Part shown: positions 7,410-15,007 of the stretch, in pieces
Layout of the letters: the number at the start of each line of letters is the position of its first letter
How positions within the stretch are numbered: position 1 is the first letter of the stretch
From: CAZKUN01 sp964555935
Lineage (GTDB): Bacteria > Armatimonadota > Zipacnadia > Zipacnadales > VGFC01
DNA: 18,062 nucleotides
Direction: 5' to 3'
NCBI GenBank assembly: GCA_964555935.1
Contig: CAZKUN010000193.1
Coordinates: 1-18,062 of the forward strand
Program-made: the position numbers and the translations under genes
Notes under the pieces: generated by a model
What the model saw: the letters and a program-made list of their open reading frames with translations, nothing else
Database searches by the model: none
Told to the model about the DNA's origin: nothing

Positions 7410-7463
7410 GAGGCCCCCGCCGTGCTCTTCGAGCACCTCGGCTTCCCGAGCGACGGGGGCTTC
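7410..7463 (+). ncRNA. predicted three-way-junction RNA element, possible 5' leader
   Basis: The sequence folds into a closing stem P1 (7410-7419 with 7454-7463, containing GCCCCCG/CGGGGGC). Two hairpins sit inside it: P2 GTGCTC-TTC-GAGCAC (7422-7436) and P3 CTCGG-CTTC-CCGAG (7437-7450). About 21 base pairs form in 54 nt. It lies 28 nt before the start codon of a small ORF that has a very strong ribosome site. It matches no riboswitch class I know. The strand is inferred from that downstream ORF; the opposite strand would fold as well. Confidence 0.35.
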
Positions 7464-7491
7464 CACCCACCGCGCGTGAGGAGGTGTTGGA

Positions 7492-7737
7492 GTGACGGCC
7501 AACGCGACGACCGACCAACCCGACCTCGAACTCATGACCGAATTCTTGGCCGTCGCTAACGTTGGCCTTCCGCCCCCGGGCCCCTTCGTGACATGTGTGA
7601 ATGCGGGGGGCAACGGCGATGGGACAACGGAGGTGCTGTGGCGGATCAAGGGCAGCGTCGAGGAGTGCGTGGTGGCGATCTACGGTGACAGACTGCTTGT
7701 GGGCGCGAGTGATGGATGCCTCTACGCGATCCGGTAG
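7492..7737 (+). CDS. small hypothetical protein with propeller-like C-terminus
   Basis: A protein of 81 aa starting at GTG 7492. An almost ideal ribosome site (GAGGAGGTG) ends about 5 nt upstream, the best reason to believe it is translated. The second half (EVLWRIKGSVEECVVAIYGDRLLVGASDGCLYAIR) resembles a single blade of a PQQ-like or WD-type beta-propeller, which often ends in DG.lYAi. The N-terminal half is not recognisable. It may be a genuine small protein or the remnant of a longer propeller protein. It stands alone between the tRNA-Leu terminator and a degraded region. Confidence 0.45.
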   Translation: MTANATTDQPDLELMTEFLAVANVGLPPPGPFVTCVNAGGNGDGTTEVLWRIKGSVEECVVAIYGDRLLVGASDGCLYAIR

Positions 7738-7805
7738 CCACCCGCCCAGGCTCCGCCGCCGCATCACCAGAGATTCGTGGAGTTGCGGGCCGACCCGGCC
7801 AGGCC

Positions 7806-8018
7806 TCACGACATCACACAGTAGCGAGATCTTGTCGTCGTGAGCTGGAGCTTCAGTGGCGCGTCCTCTCGGAACTTCACCTCGCTAAGTGCCAGCGTTT
7901 TCTCGTTGACAATGAACGGCTCGCCCGTCTTCCCCATGCCCGTGGTGTCGGCTAGCAGCACGTTGATCGCGAACGCCGCGCGGCGCCACGGCCACTTCCG
8001 GCTGTCGTTGGCCCTGAA
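7806..8018 (-). pseudogene. decayed C-terminal coding fragment of unknown family
   Basis: This minus-strand frame, read stop to stop, gives 70 codons whose composition looks protein-like, with segments such as AAFAINVLLADTTGMGKTGE and PFIVNEKTLALSEVKF. The other frames here are Ser- or Arg-rich. There is no sensible start codon, and a stop lies immediately upstream. I read it as the surviving tail of a larger gene. GMGKT resembles part of a P-loop, but it is too short and lacks the rest of Walker A, so I assign no function. Confidence 0.35.
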
Positions 8019-8217
8019 TCACTGCGGCATGTGCTTATGCCAGGCCTCGGCTCGCGACAGCAGGCGCCTCGGAAGCTGTGGTCGACGTCCCTCACATGCG
8101 TGCCCCTGGCTCATCCGCCACGCGCCGCAGCCGCAGCAGTTCCCCATTCCCAACGCGCTGCCGCGATTCCGCCAGTTTCCGTTCCAGCCCGTCTCTGTCG
8201 CCGTTGCGGTCCCTGTA

Positions 8218-8238
8218 CGACGATCGTCCCGATCGTCG
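8218..8238. repeat. perfect 9-bp hairpin
   Basis: CGACGATCG-TCC-CGATCGTCG, nine perfect pairs around a 3-nt loop, inside the decayed region. There is no T-run on either side, so it is not a standard terminator. Confidence 0.5.
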
Positions 8239-8397
8239 ATGCTGTCGCAGTTGTCCGCGCCGACGACGTGGCCGAATTCATCCACGACCTGGGGCGCCGC
8301 GTGGTGAGTGGGCGTTAGCGCAGTGCCCGGGGGGCCGTGTAAGCGAGGAACAAGGGGACTGCACGCAGCATTGAGCCTAGAACGGGCGGGGACAGAA

Positions 8398-8422
8398 CCT
8401 GCGGGCCGGATGCGTCCGCAGG
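8398..8422 (+). promoter_or_regulatory. hairpin in the leader of the response regulator gene
   Basis: CCTGCGG / CCGCAGG, a 7-bp perfect stem (8 with a G-U pair) and an 11-nt loop, ending 28 nt before the ATG of the response regulator. It could be a 5' UTR structure. No T-run follows, so termination is unlikely. Confidence 0.3.
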
Positions 8423-8450
8423 CAGAGATGCTGTCAAGGGGGTGTGAGAC

Positions 8451-8870
8451 ATGGCGACCCGTATTCTCCTGGTTGACGACGAGCGCGACTTGGTCTTCGC
8501 GAGCAAGCTGTACCTGGAAACGGAAGGCTATGAGATCATCCCAGCTTACGACGGGGCAGAGGCGCTTGAGCTAGTCCAAGACCCGGCGACTCGCCCTGAC
8601 CTAATCATCCTGGATGCGTGGATGCCGCGCATGTCTGGGTGGGACGCTCTGGGCGCGCTTCGCGCGAACGTCGAACTGCGTGACATCCCCGTCATCATGC
8701 TCACCGTCGCCGCCCAGGAAGCCGACAAGGCCCGCGGTTGGGAGTTGGGCGTCGACTGGTACCATACGAAGCCCTTCATCCCGGAAGAACTCCTGGCCGT
8801 CATCGAGCGCGTGTTGCAGGCGAGCAAGGATCAGGCAGAGGAAGACCGGGCCAGGGCGGGCGATGGCTAG
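8451..8870 (+). CDS. single-domain response regulator (receiver only)
   Basis: A protein of 139 aa, almost entirely one CheY-like receiver domain: ILLVDDE with acidic Asp9/Asp10, phosphoacceptor Asp55 in LIILDAWMP, Thr85 in VIMLTVAA and Lys107 in YHTKPF. All residues needed for phosphotransfer are present. There is no DNA-binding or enzymatic output domain, only a charged tail of about 15 residues. It would act through protein contact or as a phosphorelay intermediate. The start ATG at 8451 has an AAGGGGG site 8 nt upstream. No histidine kinase is in the window. The next gene begins 125 nt downstream, so co-transcription is possible but unproven. Confidence 0.93.
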   Translation: MATRILLVDDERDLVFASKLYLETEGYEIIPAYDGAEALELVQDPATRPDLIILDAWMPRMSGWDALGALRANVELRDIPVIMLTVAAQEADKARGWELGVDWYHTKPFIPEELLAVIERVLQASKDQAEEDRARAGDG

Positions 8871-8995
8871 GTGGGGGAGACCAGCGGCTTCCCTCCATCC
8901 CCACGCTCCCGCCCACGAGGCAGGCCCGTGAAGGCTCGGCAGCGAAGCGTCGCATCAGCTGCATCTCGAGCCCGACGGGTCCAGGAGTGCTGCCG

Positions 8996-11900
8996 ATGAG
9001 ACGTCAACGGCGTCAAATGGTCGTGCCGGGTCTGGTGGCCGCGCTTGCCGGCCTGTGCCTCCCCGCATCGCGCTCACAGACTCCGCCCGCGGATTCGTTC
9101 ACCATCGCCGCCCCGACCTATGACCGCGGCAGTGGAATCGTCGTCGTGACCAGCGGGTACGCCGATCCGGAGCCCATCATCGGGAGCTTCGGGGGAGTCG
9201 TTGAGGCTGAGTACGACATCGATTTCCCCGTCACGGCGGAGTATACGATTCAAGTCCGGTACGCTGCCGATGCAGCGCGGCCACTGCAGCTATCTCTCGA
9301 CGGTGAGCGTCTCGGCGAGGTCTGTCGGGGCACGACGGGGAGCTGGCAGAGCAGCCAGTCTGCCTGGGAGGAAGCCTGCCGCGTGACCATCGCCGAGGGC
9401 CCCCACACCGTCAAGCTCCACTCGGGGAAGGTCCTGCCTCACATTGTCGCCTTGCGGTTCGATTCACCGGTAGCCTTCCCCGAAGACTGGGTGCTCGACC
9501 GGCCCAACTCCAGGCAGTTGCCCCGACCCGCGACGGAGGTCAACCCCGAGGCGTTGCGCCGCGCAATCACAGACCTGGTCGACACCTTTGGCGAGGACTA
9601 CGTGTCCGGGAGCGACTACCTGGATCGCCTGGACGACCTCGACCGCCGGATCGACGCCATGCAGATGCGAGGGAAGCGACTGCCTAGAGCGATCAACGAT
9701 GCGCTGGTCGCCTTGCGCCGCGAGGCTCTGCTTGCGAACCCCTTGCTTGACTTCGCTGAACTCATGCTCATCGACCGCAACGCAGGCAATCTGGGGCTGC
9801 CGAGAAACTGGGAGAGCAACTCAAGCCTCTCGCCATACTCCTTCGACAACCGCCTCGCGACGCTCTCGCTCGTCGATGCGGATGCCGAGTTGAGCACCCT
9901 CTACCAGCCGGAGGGCGGCCGGTTCGTTGGCGATGTGGACCTGCGCTACGACGCGGAGCGCATGCTGCTCTCGATGCGGGGGCCCGGCGGTAGGTGGCAG
10001 GTGTTTGAGATGGGCGTGGACGGCTCGGGTCCGCGCCGGCTCACGGGCGAGCAACCGGACGTGGACTCCTACGATGCCTGCTACTTGCCCGACGGTAGGA
10101 TCATATTCACCTCGACCGCCTGCTACACGGGCGTTCCGTGCGTGACCGGGGCTTCGCATGTGGCGGTCCTGTACGTGATGGACTCCGACGGGACGAACAT
10201 CCGCCAGCTCTGCTTCGACCAGGAGCACAACTGGTCACCGGCGATCCTGAATACCGGGCGCGTGCTCTACACGCGGTGGGAGTATACGGATACGCCCCAC
10301 AGCAATACCCGTCTGTTGTTCAGCATGAACCCCGACGGCACGGAGCAGGCGGCCTACTACGGCAGCAACTCGTACTGGCCAAACTCCATCTTCTACGCCC
10401 GCGCGATTCCCAATAGCCCCACGCAGGTTGTGGCGATCATCGGCGGGCATCACGACAACCCGAGGATGGGCGAGTTGGTCGTCTTCGATCCCGAGAAGAG
10501 CCGCTTCGAGGCGGATGGCGTGGTGCAGCGGATTCCCGGCTACGGGGAGACGGTCGAGCCGACGATCAAGGATGGGCTCACGCTCGACAGTTGGCCTCGG
10601 TTCCTCCACCCCTATCCGCTCAGCGAGAGGTACTTCCTGGTCTCAAGCCAGCCGACGCCCCAGGACCCGTGGGGTGTCTACCTGGTCGACATCTTCGACA
10701 ACATGGTGCTGCTGAAAGAGCTGCCCGGACGCGCCCTACTTGAGCCGATCCCGCTCAGGGAGACTCCACCGCCGCCCGTTTTGGCCGACAAGGTTGATCT
10801 CGCTCGCACCGATGCCGAGGTCTACATCGCCGACATCTACGTAGGCGACGGGCTGAGGAACATCCCGCGCGGGACGGTGAAGTCACTGCGACTGTTCACC
10901 TACAACTTCGCCTACCACGACCTCAGCGGAAGCATGGGCGTCGTCGGCATGGATGGCCCGTGGGACATCAAGCGCGTCATGGGCACGGTGCCGGTCTACC
11001 CCGATGGATCGGCGCGGTTTCGCGTACCGGCCAACACGCCGATCTCGGTGCAGCCGCTGGACGCCGAGGGGAAAGCGCTGCAGTTGATGCGGAGCTGGAT
11101 GACGGCCATGCCGGGCGAGGTGCTGTCGTGCGTGGGGTGTCATGAGGACCAGAACACGGCGCCGGCCGTTGAGCAGACGATGGCGCTTGCCCGGCCGCCG
11201 TCAGAGATCGAGCCGTGGTATGGCCCCACGCGCGGGTTCTCGTACGCTCGCGAGGTCCAGCCCGTCATCGACCGGCACTGCATCAGTTGCCACGACGGGC
11301 GACAGAGCGCCGACGGGACGCTCGTGGCCGATCTGCGCGGCGAGAGAATGATCTCCGACTACGCCATCCACGGCGCGGCGGGGATGGGCGGCCGGTTCTC
11401 GGTTGGGTATGCAGAGCTGCACCGGTACGTCCGCCGGCCTGGTTTGGAAAGCGACTACCACCTCCTGGCGCCGATGGAGTTCCATGCCGACACGACCCAG
11501 TTGGTGCAACTGCTGGCCAAAGGGCACCATGGCGTTGAGCTGGACGCGGAGGGGTGGGACCGGCTCGTCACCTGGATCGACCTGAACTGCCCATACCACG
11601 GCACGTGGGGCGAGGATGTGGGCGATCCAGGCCCGCAACGCGCCCGGCGGCGGGAGCTGCTGAAGCTCTACGGGAATGTCGAGGATGATGCTGAGGCGAT
11701 CATCGCGCTAGGCGAGGACTCGGGGTATTCGGGCGTCATTGAGCCGCTCGCCATCGCTCCCCCGCCCGAGCCCGAGACGCGCATGGTATCGCACCCGAAC
11801 TGGCCGTTCAGCGCGGCCGAGGCCAAGGAGCGCCAGCAGGCAGCGGGGCACCCATCACAGCAGACGGTCGACCTCGGCGATGGGGTTGAGATGGAGATGG

Positions 11901-12706
11901 CGCTAGTGCCCGGTGGCGAGTACGTCATGGGCAGTCTGTCTGGGACGGCCGACGAGCGGCCGTTGACTCCGGTGGAGGTTGGTGAGCCGCTCTGGATTGG
12001 CGCCGGCGAGGTGACGAACCGCCAGTTCGCCCAGTTTGACCCGAGCCACGACAGCCACTTCGAGTCGATGCTCACTGCATGTCACGGCGTCCACGGTCAT
12101 CCGGTCAACGAGCCGGATCAGCCCGTGGTGCGGGTTACGTGGGAGCAGGCCCGGGCTTTCTGCGGGTGGCTTTCGGAGATGACGGGGAAGACCTTCCGCT
12201 TGCCCACTGAGGCGGAGTGGGAATACGCGGCGCGGGCGGGCACGTCGACCCCCATGTTCAGCGACGATCTCGCCCGGATCGGCAACATGGCGGACACGCA
12301 GCTCAGCCGCATGGCGCGGGACTGGTATATCATCGACCTGCCCATCGCGAGTCCGTCGAAGTACGACGACTGGATCCCGAAGGACGCGACCTTCGACGAT
12401 GGGTCGTTCCTCTCGGTCGCGTCGGGTGGCTACCAGCCGAATGCGTGGGGGATCCACGACATGCACGGCAATGTCGCTGAGTGGACGAGTTCCGCCTACG
12501 AGCCGTATCCGTACCTCGCGCGGGATGGTCGCGAGGACCTGTCGGCCACTGGGCGCAAGGTCGTCCGAGGGGGCTCCTGGCACGACCGACCATTCCGGTG
12601 CACGTCGAGCTTCCGCACCGGCTACCAGCCGTATCAACCCGTCTATAATGTCGGCTTCCGCGTCGTCTGCGAGACCGACTCGGCCAACGTTGCGTCACGG
12701 CCCTAG
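8996..12706 (+). CDS. secreted HzsA-like di-heme protein fused to a SUMF1/FGE-like domain
   Basis: A protein of 1236 aa. A Sec signal peptide (MRRQRRQMVVPGLVAALAGL) is followed by a beta-sandwich resembling carbohydrate-binding modules (about 30-165: AEYTIQVRYAADAARPLQLS). A TolB-like propeller follows (about 300-560; repeated 'MDSDGTNIRQL', 'MNPDGTEQ'). Next comes a region typical of hydrazine-synthase-alpha-related proteins (about 650-715: SARFRVPANTPISVQPLDAEG ... MRSW...PGEVLSCVGCHE). Two haem c motifs are present: C712VGCH716 and C762ISCH766. Residues about 957-1228 form a formylglycine-generating-enzyme-like domain (RLPTEAEWEYAARAG, NAWGIHDMHGNVAEW, VVRGGSW). Only one of the two FGE active-site cysteines is kept (Cys1202). 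The start is ATG 8996 with AGGAG 8 nt upstream; the longer frame from 8738 would overlap the response regulator gene. Real hydrazine synthesis is not implied. Confidence 0.9.
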   Translation: MRRQRRQMVVPGLVAALAGLCLPASRSQTPPADSFTIAAPTYDRGSGIVVVTSGYADPEPIIGSFGGVVEAEYDIDFPVTAEYTIQVRYAADAARPLQLSLDGERLGEVCRGTTGSWQSSQSAWEEACRVTIAEGPHTVKLHSGKVLPHIVALRFDSPVAFPEDWVLDRPNSRQLPRPATEVNPEALRRAITDLVDTFGEDYVSGSDYLDRLDDLDRRIDAMQMRGKRLPRAINDALVALRREALLANPLLDFAELMLIDRNAGNLGLPRNWESNSSLSPYSFDNRLATLSLVDADAELSTLYQPEGGRFVGDVDLRYDAERMLLSMRGPGGRWQVFEMGVDGSGPRRLTGEQPDVDSYDACYLPDGRIIFTSTACYTGVPCVTGASHVAVLYVMDSDGTNIRQLCFDQEHNWSPAILNTGRVLYTRWEYTDTPHSNTRLLFSMNPDGTEQAAYYGSNSYWPNSIFYARAIPNSPTQVVAIIGGHHDNPRMGELVVFDPEKSRFEADGVVQRIPGYGETVEPTIKDGLTLDSWPRFLHPYPLSERYFLVSSQPTPQDPWGVYLVDIFDNMVLLKELPGRALLEPIPLRETPPPPVLADKVDLARTDAEVYIADIYVGDGLRNIPRGTVKSLRLFTYNFAYHDLSGSMGVVGMDGPWDIKRVMGTVPVYPDGSARFRVPANTPISVQPLDAEGKALQLMRSWMTAMPGEVLSCVGCHEDQNTAPAVEQTMALARPPSEIEPWYGPTRGFSYAREVQPVIDRHCISCHDGRQSADGTLVADLRGERMISDYAIHGAAGMGGRFSVGYAELHRYVRRPGLESDYHLLAPMEFHADTTQLVQLLAKGHHGVELDAEGWDRLVTWIDLNCPYHGTWGEDVGDPGPQRARRRELLKLYGNVEDDAEAIIALGEDSGYSGVIEPLAIAPPPEPETRMVSHPNWPFSAAEAKERQQAAGHPSQQTVDLGDGVEMEMALVPGGEYVMGSLSGTADERPLTPVEVGEPLWIGAGEVTNRQFAQFDPSHDSHFESMLTACHGVHGHPVNEPDQPVVRVTWEQARAFCGWLSEMTGKTFRLPTEAEWEYAARAGTSTPMFSDDLARIGNMADTQLSRMARDWYIIDLPIASPSKYDDWIPKDATFDDGSFLSVASGGYQPNAWGIHDMHGNVAEWTSSAYEPYPYLARDGREDLSATGRKVVRGGSWHDRPFRCTSSFRTGYQPYQPVYNVGFRVVCETDSANVASRP

Positions 12707-12780
12707 TAGGGACCGGCCTGTCCTATAGCGAACCCTCCCCACGACACGTCGCCCGAAGTGAGACCCCGGAGGGGACACGC

Positions 12781-14352
12781 ATGGTTACTGACCGGAGAGA
12801 ATTCGTACGGATGGCGGCTGCGGGTCTGGGGTATGCGGCGGCGGGCCTCGGAGCGGCGAGCCAGGGCCAAGCGCCCGCGAAGCGCCGCCGGATCATCTTC
12901 AACGATGATGGCGACGACGTCTGGCACCCCGCTGCTTCGACCGCTGAGGGGTTCCTCAGCGTGAGGCTGAAGCACGTGGTCGGCACGCAGGTCGACACGA
13001 TCTTCTACTGCACCACTCAGTCCTTCAACTACCACACCTACGACACCAAGGTCGGCGAGGTCTTCCTGTCGCGCGAGGGGCCCTTCGCCAACAACAACAT
13101 GCAGGCCCTTCTGGACGCCGGAACCGACCCCCTGCGACTGGCTGTGGAGTTCGCCCATGCGAACGACGTCGAGGCCTTCTGGACGCTGCGCATGAACGAC
13201 ATCCACGATGCTTTCACGTCGGCCCTGTGGCCCCAGTGGAAGACCGACAACCCAGACGCATTGCTGGGCAAACCGGCAGATTGGGCCGCGAATCCTCCCG
13301 GCTCGCAGGCGAGATGGTGGGCGGGCGTCGACTTCACGCGCGACGACGTGCGCGTCCGGACGAAGGAACTCATCGAGGAGGTCGCGCGGGGGTACGATAT
13401 CGACGGCATCGACCTCGATTGGATGCGCCACCCAATCCACTTCCGCGAGACGCTGGAAGGCCGGCCTGTCCCTCCTGAGAAGGTCGAGCTGCTCACGGGC
13501 TTGGTGAGGGATGTCCGGGCGATGCTCAGCGCGATCGGCGAGGAGCGCGGGAGACCCATCGTCCTGTCGGTCCGCGTGCCGATGCTCCTGGACAGATGCC
13601 TCTACATCGGAACCGACATCGAGGCCTGGCTCCGCGAAGGGCTCGTCGACATGCTGGTCGCCGGGGGAGGCTACATCCCCTTCGCCATGCCCAACGAGGA
13701 ACTGGCGGCGCTTGGCCGTGAGCACGGCGTGCCCGTCTACCCATGTGTCAGCGCCTCGGGAATGGGCCGCCGGTCTCCATACGGGTCCGGCCAGCTTTAC
13801 GGGATCGCAGCCTGGCGCGCGACGGCACAGGCAGCCTATACCGCGGGCGCCGATGGCATCAGCCTGTTCAATCTGTTCCCTGCTCCGGGCAACGACGAGG
13901 GCAATCGCCTGGCGCGGCGGGTGTTCGCCGAGTGTGGCGATCCAGCGACCCTCGCCGGCCAGCCGAAGCTCTACTGCTTGGATAACGCGGCGCACCTGGA
14001 CGGTTGCGGCTACACGAACCATGCCATCGACTACGGGCACTGTCTGCCGAGGTCGCTGGCGCCCGGCGAGACGGTCGAGGTGGGGCTCCCCATCGGCGAG
14101 GATCCGACCGGCGCGGCGACGGCGGCATTGCGCGTGCAGATCAGCGACGTCCGGAAGCTCGACTTTCGGCTCAATGACCAACCAATTGAGCTGCATCCAG
14201 CGCCGGAGCTGGATGAGGAGATCGGGCTGACGTGGATGGCCGCCGAGGCTAAGCCCGCTGTTCTGAAGGCGGGGATGAACGAGTGTCAGGTGCGTCTCGT
14301 AGAGGGTGAGCCGGCAGACCTCACGGGCGTGGAGCTGCTGCTGACGCCTTGA
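12781..14352 (+). CDS. Tat-exported TIM-barrel glycoside-hydrolase-like protein (GHL10/DUF4015 type)
   Basis: A protein of 523 aa. The N-terminus (TDRREFVRMAAAGLGYAAAG) is a twin-arginine signal. The barrel begins at RRIIFNDDGDD (about 37-46) and contains YDIDGIDLDWMRHP (205-218) at the strand end where this class carries acidic active-site residues, then PIVLSVRVPM (259-268) and AAYTAGADGISLFNLFP. A beta-sandwich-like tail ends the protein. The start is fixed by GGAGGGG 6 nt upstream. The gene lies 74 nt after the HzsA-like gene and is probably in the same transcription unit. The same landmarks (IYNNDG, DFCRYP, ISVRVP) recur in the 15087-17570 product, so the two are paralogues. The substrate is unknown; hydrolase activity is inferred from the fold only. 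Confidence 0.82.
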   Translation: MVTDRREFVRMAAAGLGYAAAGLGAASQGQAPAKRRRIIFNDDGDDVWHPAASTAEGFLSVRLKHVVGTQVDTIFYCTTQSFNYHTYDTKVGEVFLSREGPFANNNMQALLDAGTDPLRLAVEFAHANDVEAFWTLRMNDIHDAFTSALWPQWKTDNPDALLGKPADWAANPPGSQARWWAGVDFTRDDVRVRTKELIEEVARGYDIDGIDLDWMRHPIHFRETLEGRPVPPEKVELLTGLVRDVRAMLSAIGEERGRPIVLSVRVPMLLDRCLYIGTDIEAWLREGLVDMLVAGGGYIPFAMPNEELAALGREHGVPVYPCVSASGMGRRSPYGSGQLYGIAAWRATAQAAYTAGADGISLFNLFPAPGNDEGNRLARRVFAECGDPATLAGQPKLYCLDNAAHLDGCGYTNHAIDYGHCLPRSLAPGETVEVGLPIGEDPTGAATAALRVQISDVRKLDFRLNDQPIELHPAPELDEEIGLTWMAAEAKPAVLKAGMNECQVRLVEGEPADLTGVELLLTP

Positions 14353-14484
14353 GGATTGCCTGCCTTCGGGCACGCGCCTGTCATGTAACAGGCTTGGGCT
14401 TACGCGGTTGTAACAGCAGTGGTTTGTAGATGGTGCTGTTGTTGGGGGCTGTCCGGGCGTTGGCCGGGGAGCCCCCGGTCTGGG
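14353..14484. mobile_element. probable IS end remnant
   Basis: Just beyond the transposase stop codon are two direct copies of TGTAACAG (14384-14391 and 14409-14416). Three small palindromes also occur: GCCTGT/ACAGGC (14376-14393), AACAGCA/TGCTGTT (14412-14440) and GGGGGCT/AGCCCCC (14444-14476). Repeated transposase-binding sequences at the ends are a feature of IS21-type elements. The outer boundary may be near TGTCATGTAACAG at about 14379, but I see no target duplication. The GCCTGT/ACAGGC hairpin might also serve as a weak terminator for the upstream gene. Confidence 0.4.
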
Positions 14485-14699
14485 TCATGCTGTTGCTGCT
14501 TGGTGCCCCTCCCCGAGGGGATGGCGCGCGACGTTGAAGCCTTGGCTCTCGACGACGAACTCATCTTCGGTGATTCCTAGGAAGACGTGGTCGCCGATGA
14601 GATGGGCGGGCACTCTGTACTTGCGGTATCGGACGATCGCTTCGCGCGTCACCTTGCGCCGATGGTAGAGGCTGCAGATCTGGAGTGGACTGTCGCGCT
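14485..14699 (-). pseudogene. C-terminal fragment of an IS21/Mu-type transposase
   Basis: Read on the minus strand this gives about 70 residues ending in a stop at 14485-14487. The segment KVTREAIVRYRKYRVPAHLI, followed by GDHVFLGITEDEFVVESQG and HPLGEG, matches the 'Mu transposase C-terminal' module of IS21 IstA-like and related DDE transposases (usual form: kv.kdg.v.yrg.rYsVP..LiG..V.v). The catalytic DDE core is absent: coding character stops near 14700, where the miaB fragment begins. The element is therefore inactive. The IS21 assignment is a best fit; other DDE families share this module. Confidence 0.65.
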
Positions 14700-14798
14700 T
14701 ACCACATCGAGACGTTCGGTTGTCAGATGAACGAGCACGACTCCGAGGAAATCGGCTGGATTCTCACGCAGTTCGGCATGTCCCCCGTCGACTTCGCC
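14685..14798 (+). pseudogene. miaB: N-terminal fragment of MiaB tRNA methylthiotransferase
   Basis: From GTG 14685 the translation contains AYHIETFGCQMNEHDSEEIG followed by WILTQFGMSPVDFA. This is the start of MiaB, which adds the 2-methylthio group to i6A37 in tRNAs. The first Fe-S cysteine of the UPF0004 domain is present (Cys13 in GCQMN). The next landmark (NTCSVRE), the radical SAM motif and the TRAM domain are all missing. Similarity ends after about 38 codons. The frame happens to stay open into the downstream gene, but that gene has its own signal peptide and start, so this is not a fusion protein. It is a relic of rearrangement next to the transposase fragment. Confidence 0.75.
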
Positions 14799-14870
14799 CC
14801 AGCAGGCGGGCGCGGGACCACGGTCCAGCCCGGCGCCCAGGCGACGTGCTCCGAGGTTTGGCGTGTCTCA

Positions 14871-15007
14871 CTCACTGAATCCGCCCCTTCGCTCGACTCC
14901 AGTCAATTCCGCACTCGCGCCGGCAACGCCTGCCGCTCTCGGTGTCTGGAGCCAGAGGTGCAGGCATACAGAGCTTCGGTCTCGAAGTATCGCTCGGAAT
15001 CAGTGAG
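14871..15007. repeat. imperfect 13-bp terminal inverted repeats, possible MITE-like remnant
   Basis: CTCACTGAATCCG (14871-14883) and CGGAATCAGTGAG (14995-15007) are inverted copies with one mismatch, flanking 111 nt of non-coding sequence. They lie between the miaB fragment and the next gene. No target duplication is evident. Confidence 0.3.

Larger units (their letters stand above)
7167..7491. other. non-coding region downstream of tRNA-Leu
   Basis: About 325 nt without a convincing gene. It holds a near-duplicate AAACCTAG(T/C)G at 7219 and 7253, and a foldable three-way-junction element at 7410-7463. A frame from 7279 to 7479 is Ser/Pro/Arg-rich and has no recognisable motif. Confidence 0.5.
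8019..8450. other. gene-poor stretch with possible coding remnants
   Basis: About 430 nt with no intact gene. A plus-strand frame ending at 8318 finishes VRADDVAEFIHDLGRRVVSG, which looks like a real protein end, but its earlier part is Arg/Pro-rich and motif-free. It may be another remnant. Perfect hairpins lie at 8218-8238 and 8398-8422. Confidence 0.4.

Noticed and set aside
8738..8995. upstream extension of the HzsA-like gene
   Set aside because: It would overlap the response regulator gene in another frame, is Arg/Gly-rich, and the signal peptide with AGGAG site begins at 8996.
8996..12706. true hydrazine synthase, hence anammox
   Set aside because: Only an HzsA-like region is present; no HzsB/HzsC partners are in the window, and the FGE-like fusion is unlike the anammox enzyme.
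12703..14373. 556-codon open frame on the minus strand
   Set aside because: It is antisense to the Tat-signal hydrolase-like gene, Arg/Asp-rich and motif-free, whereas the plus frame has a ribosome site, Tat signal and family motifs. Long antisense frames are expected in GC-rich DNA.
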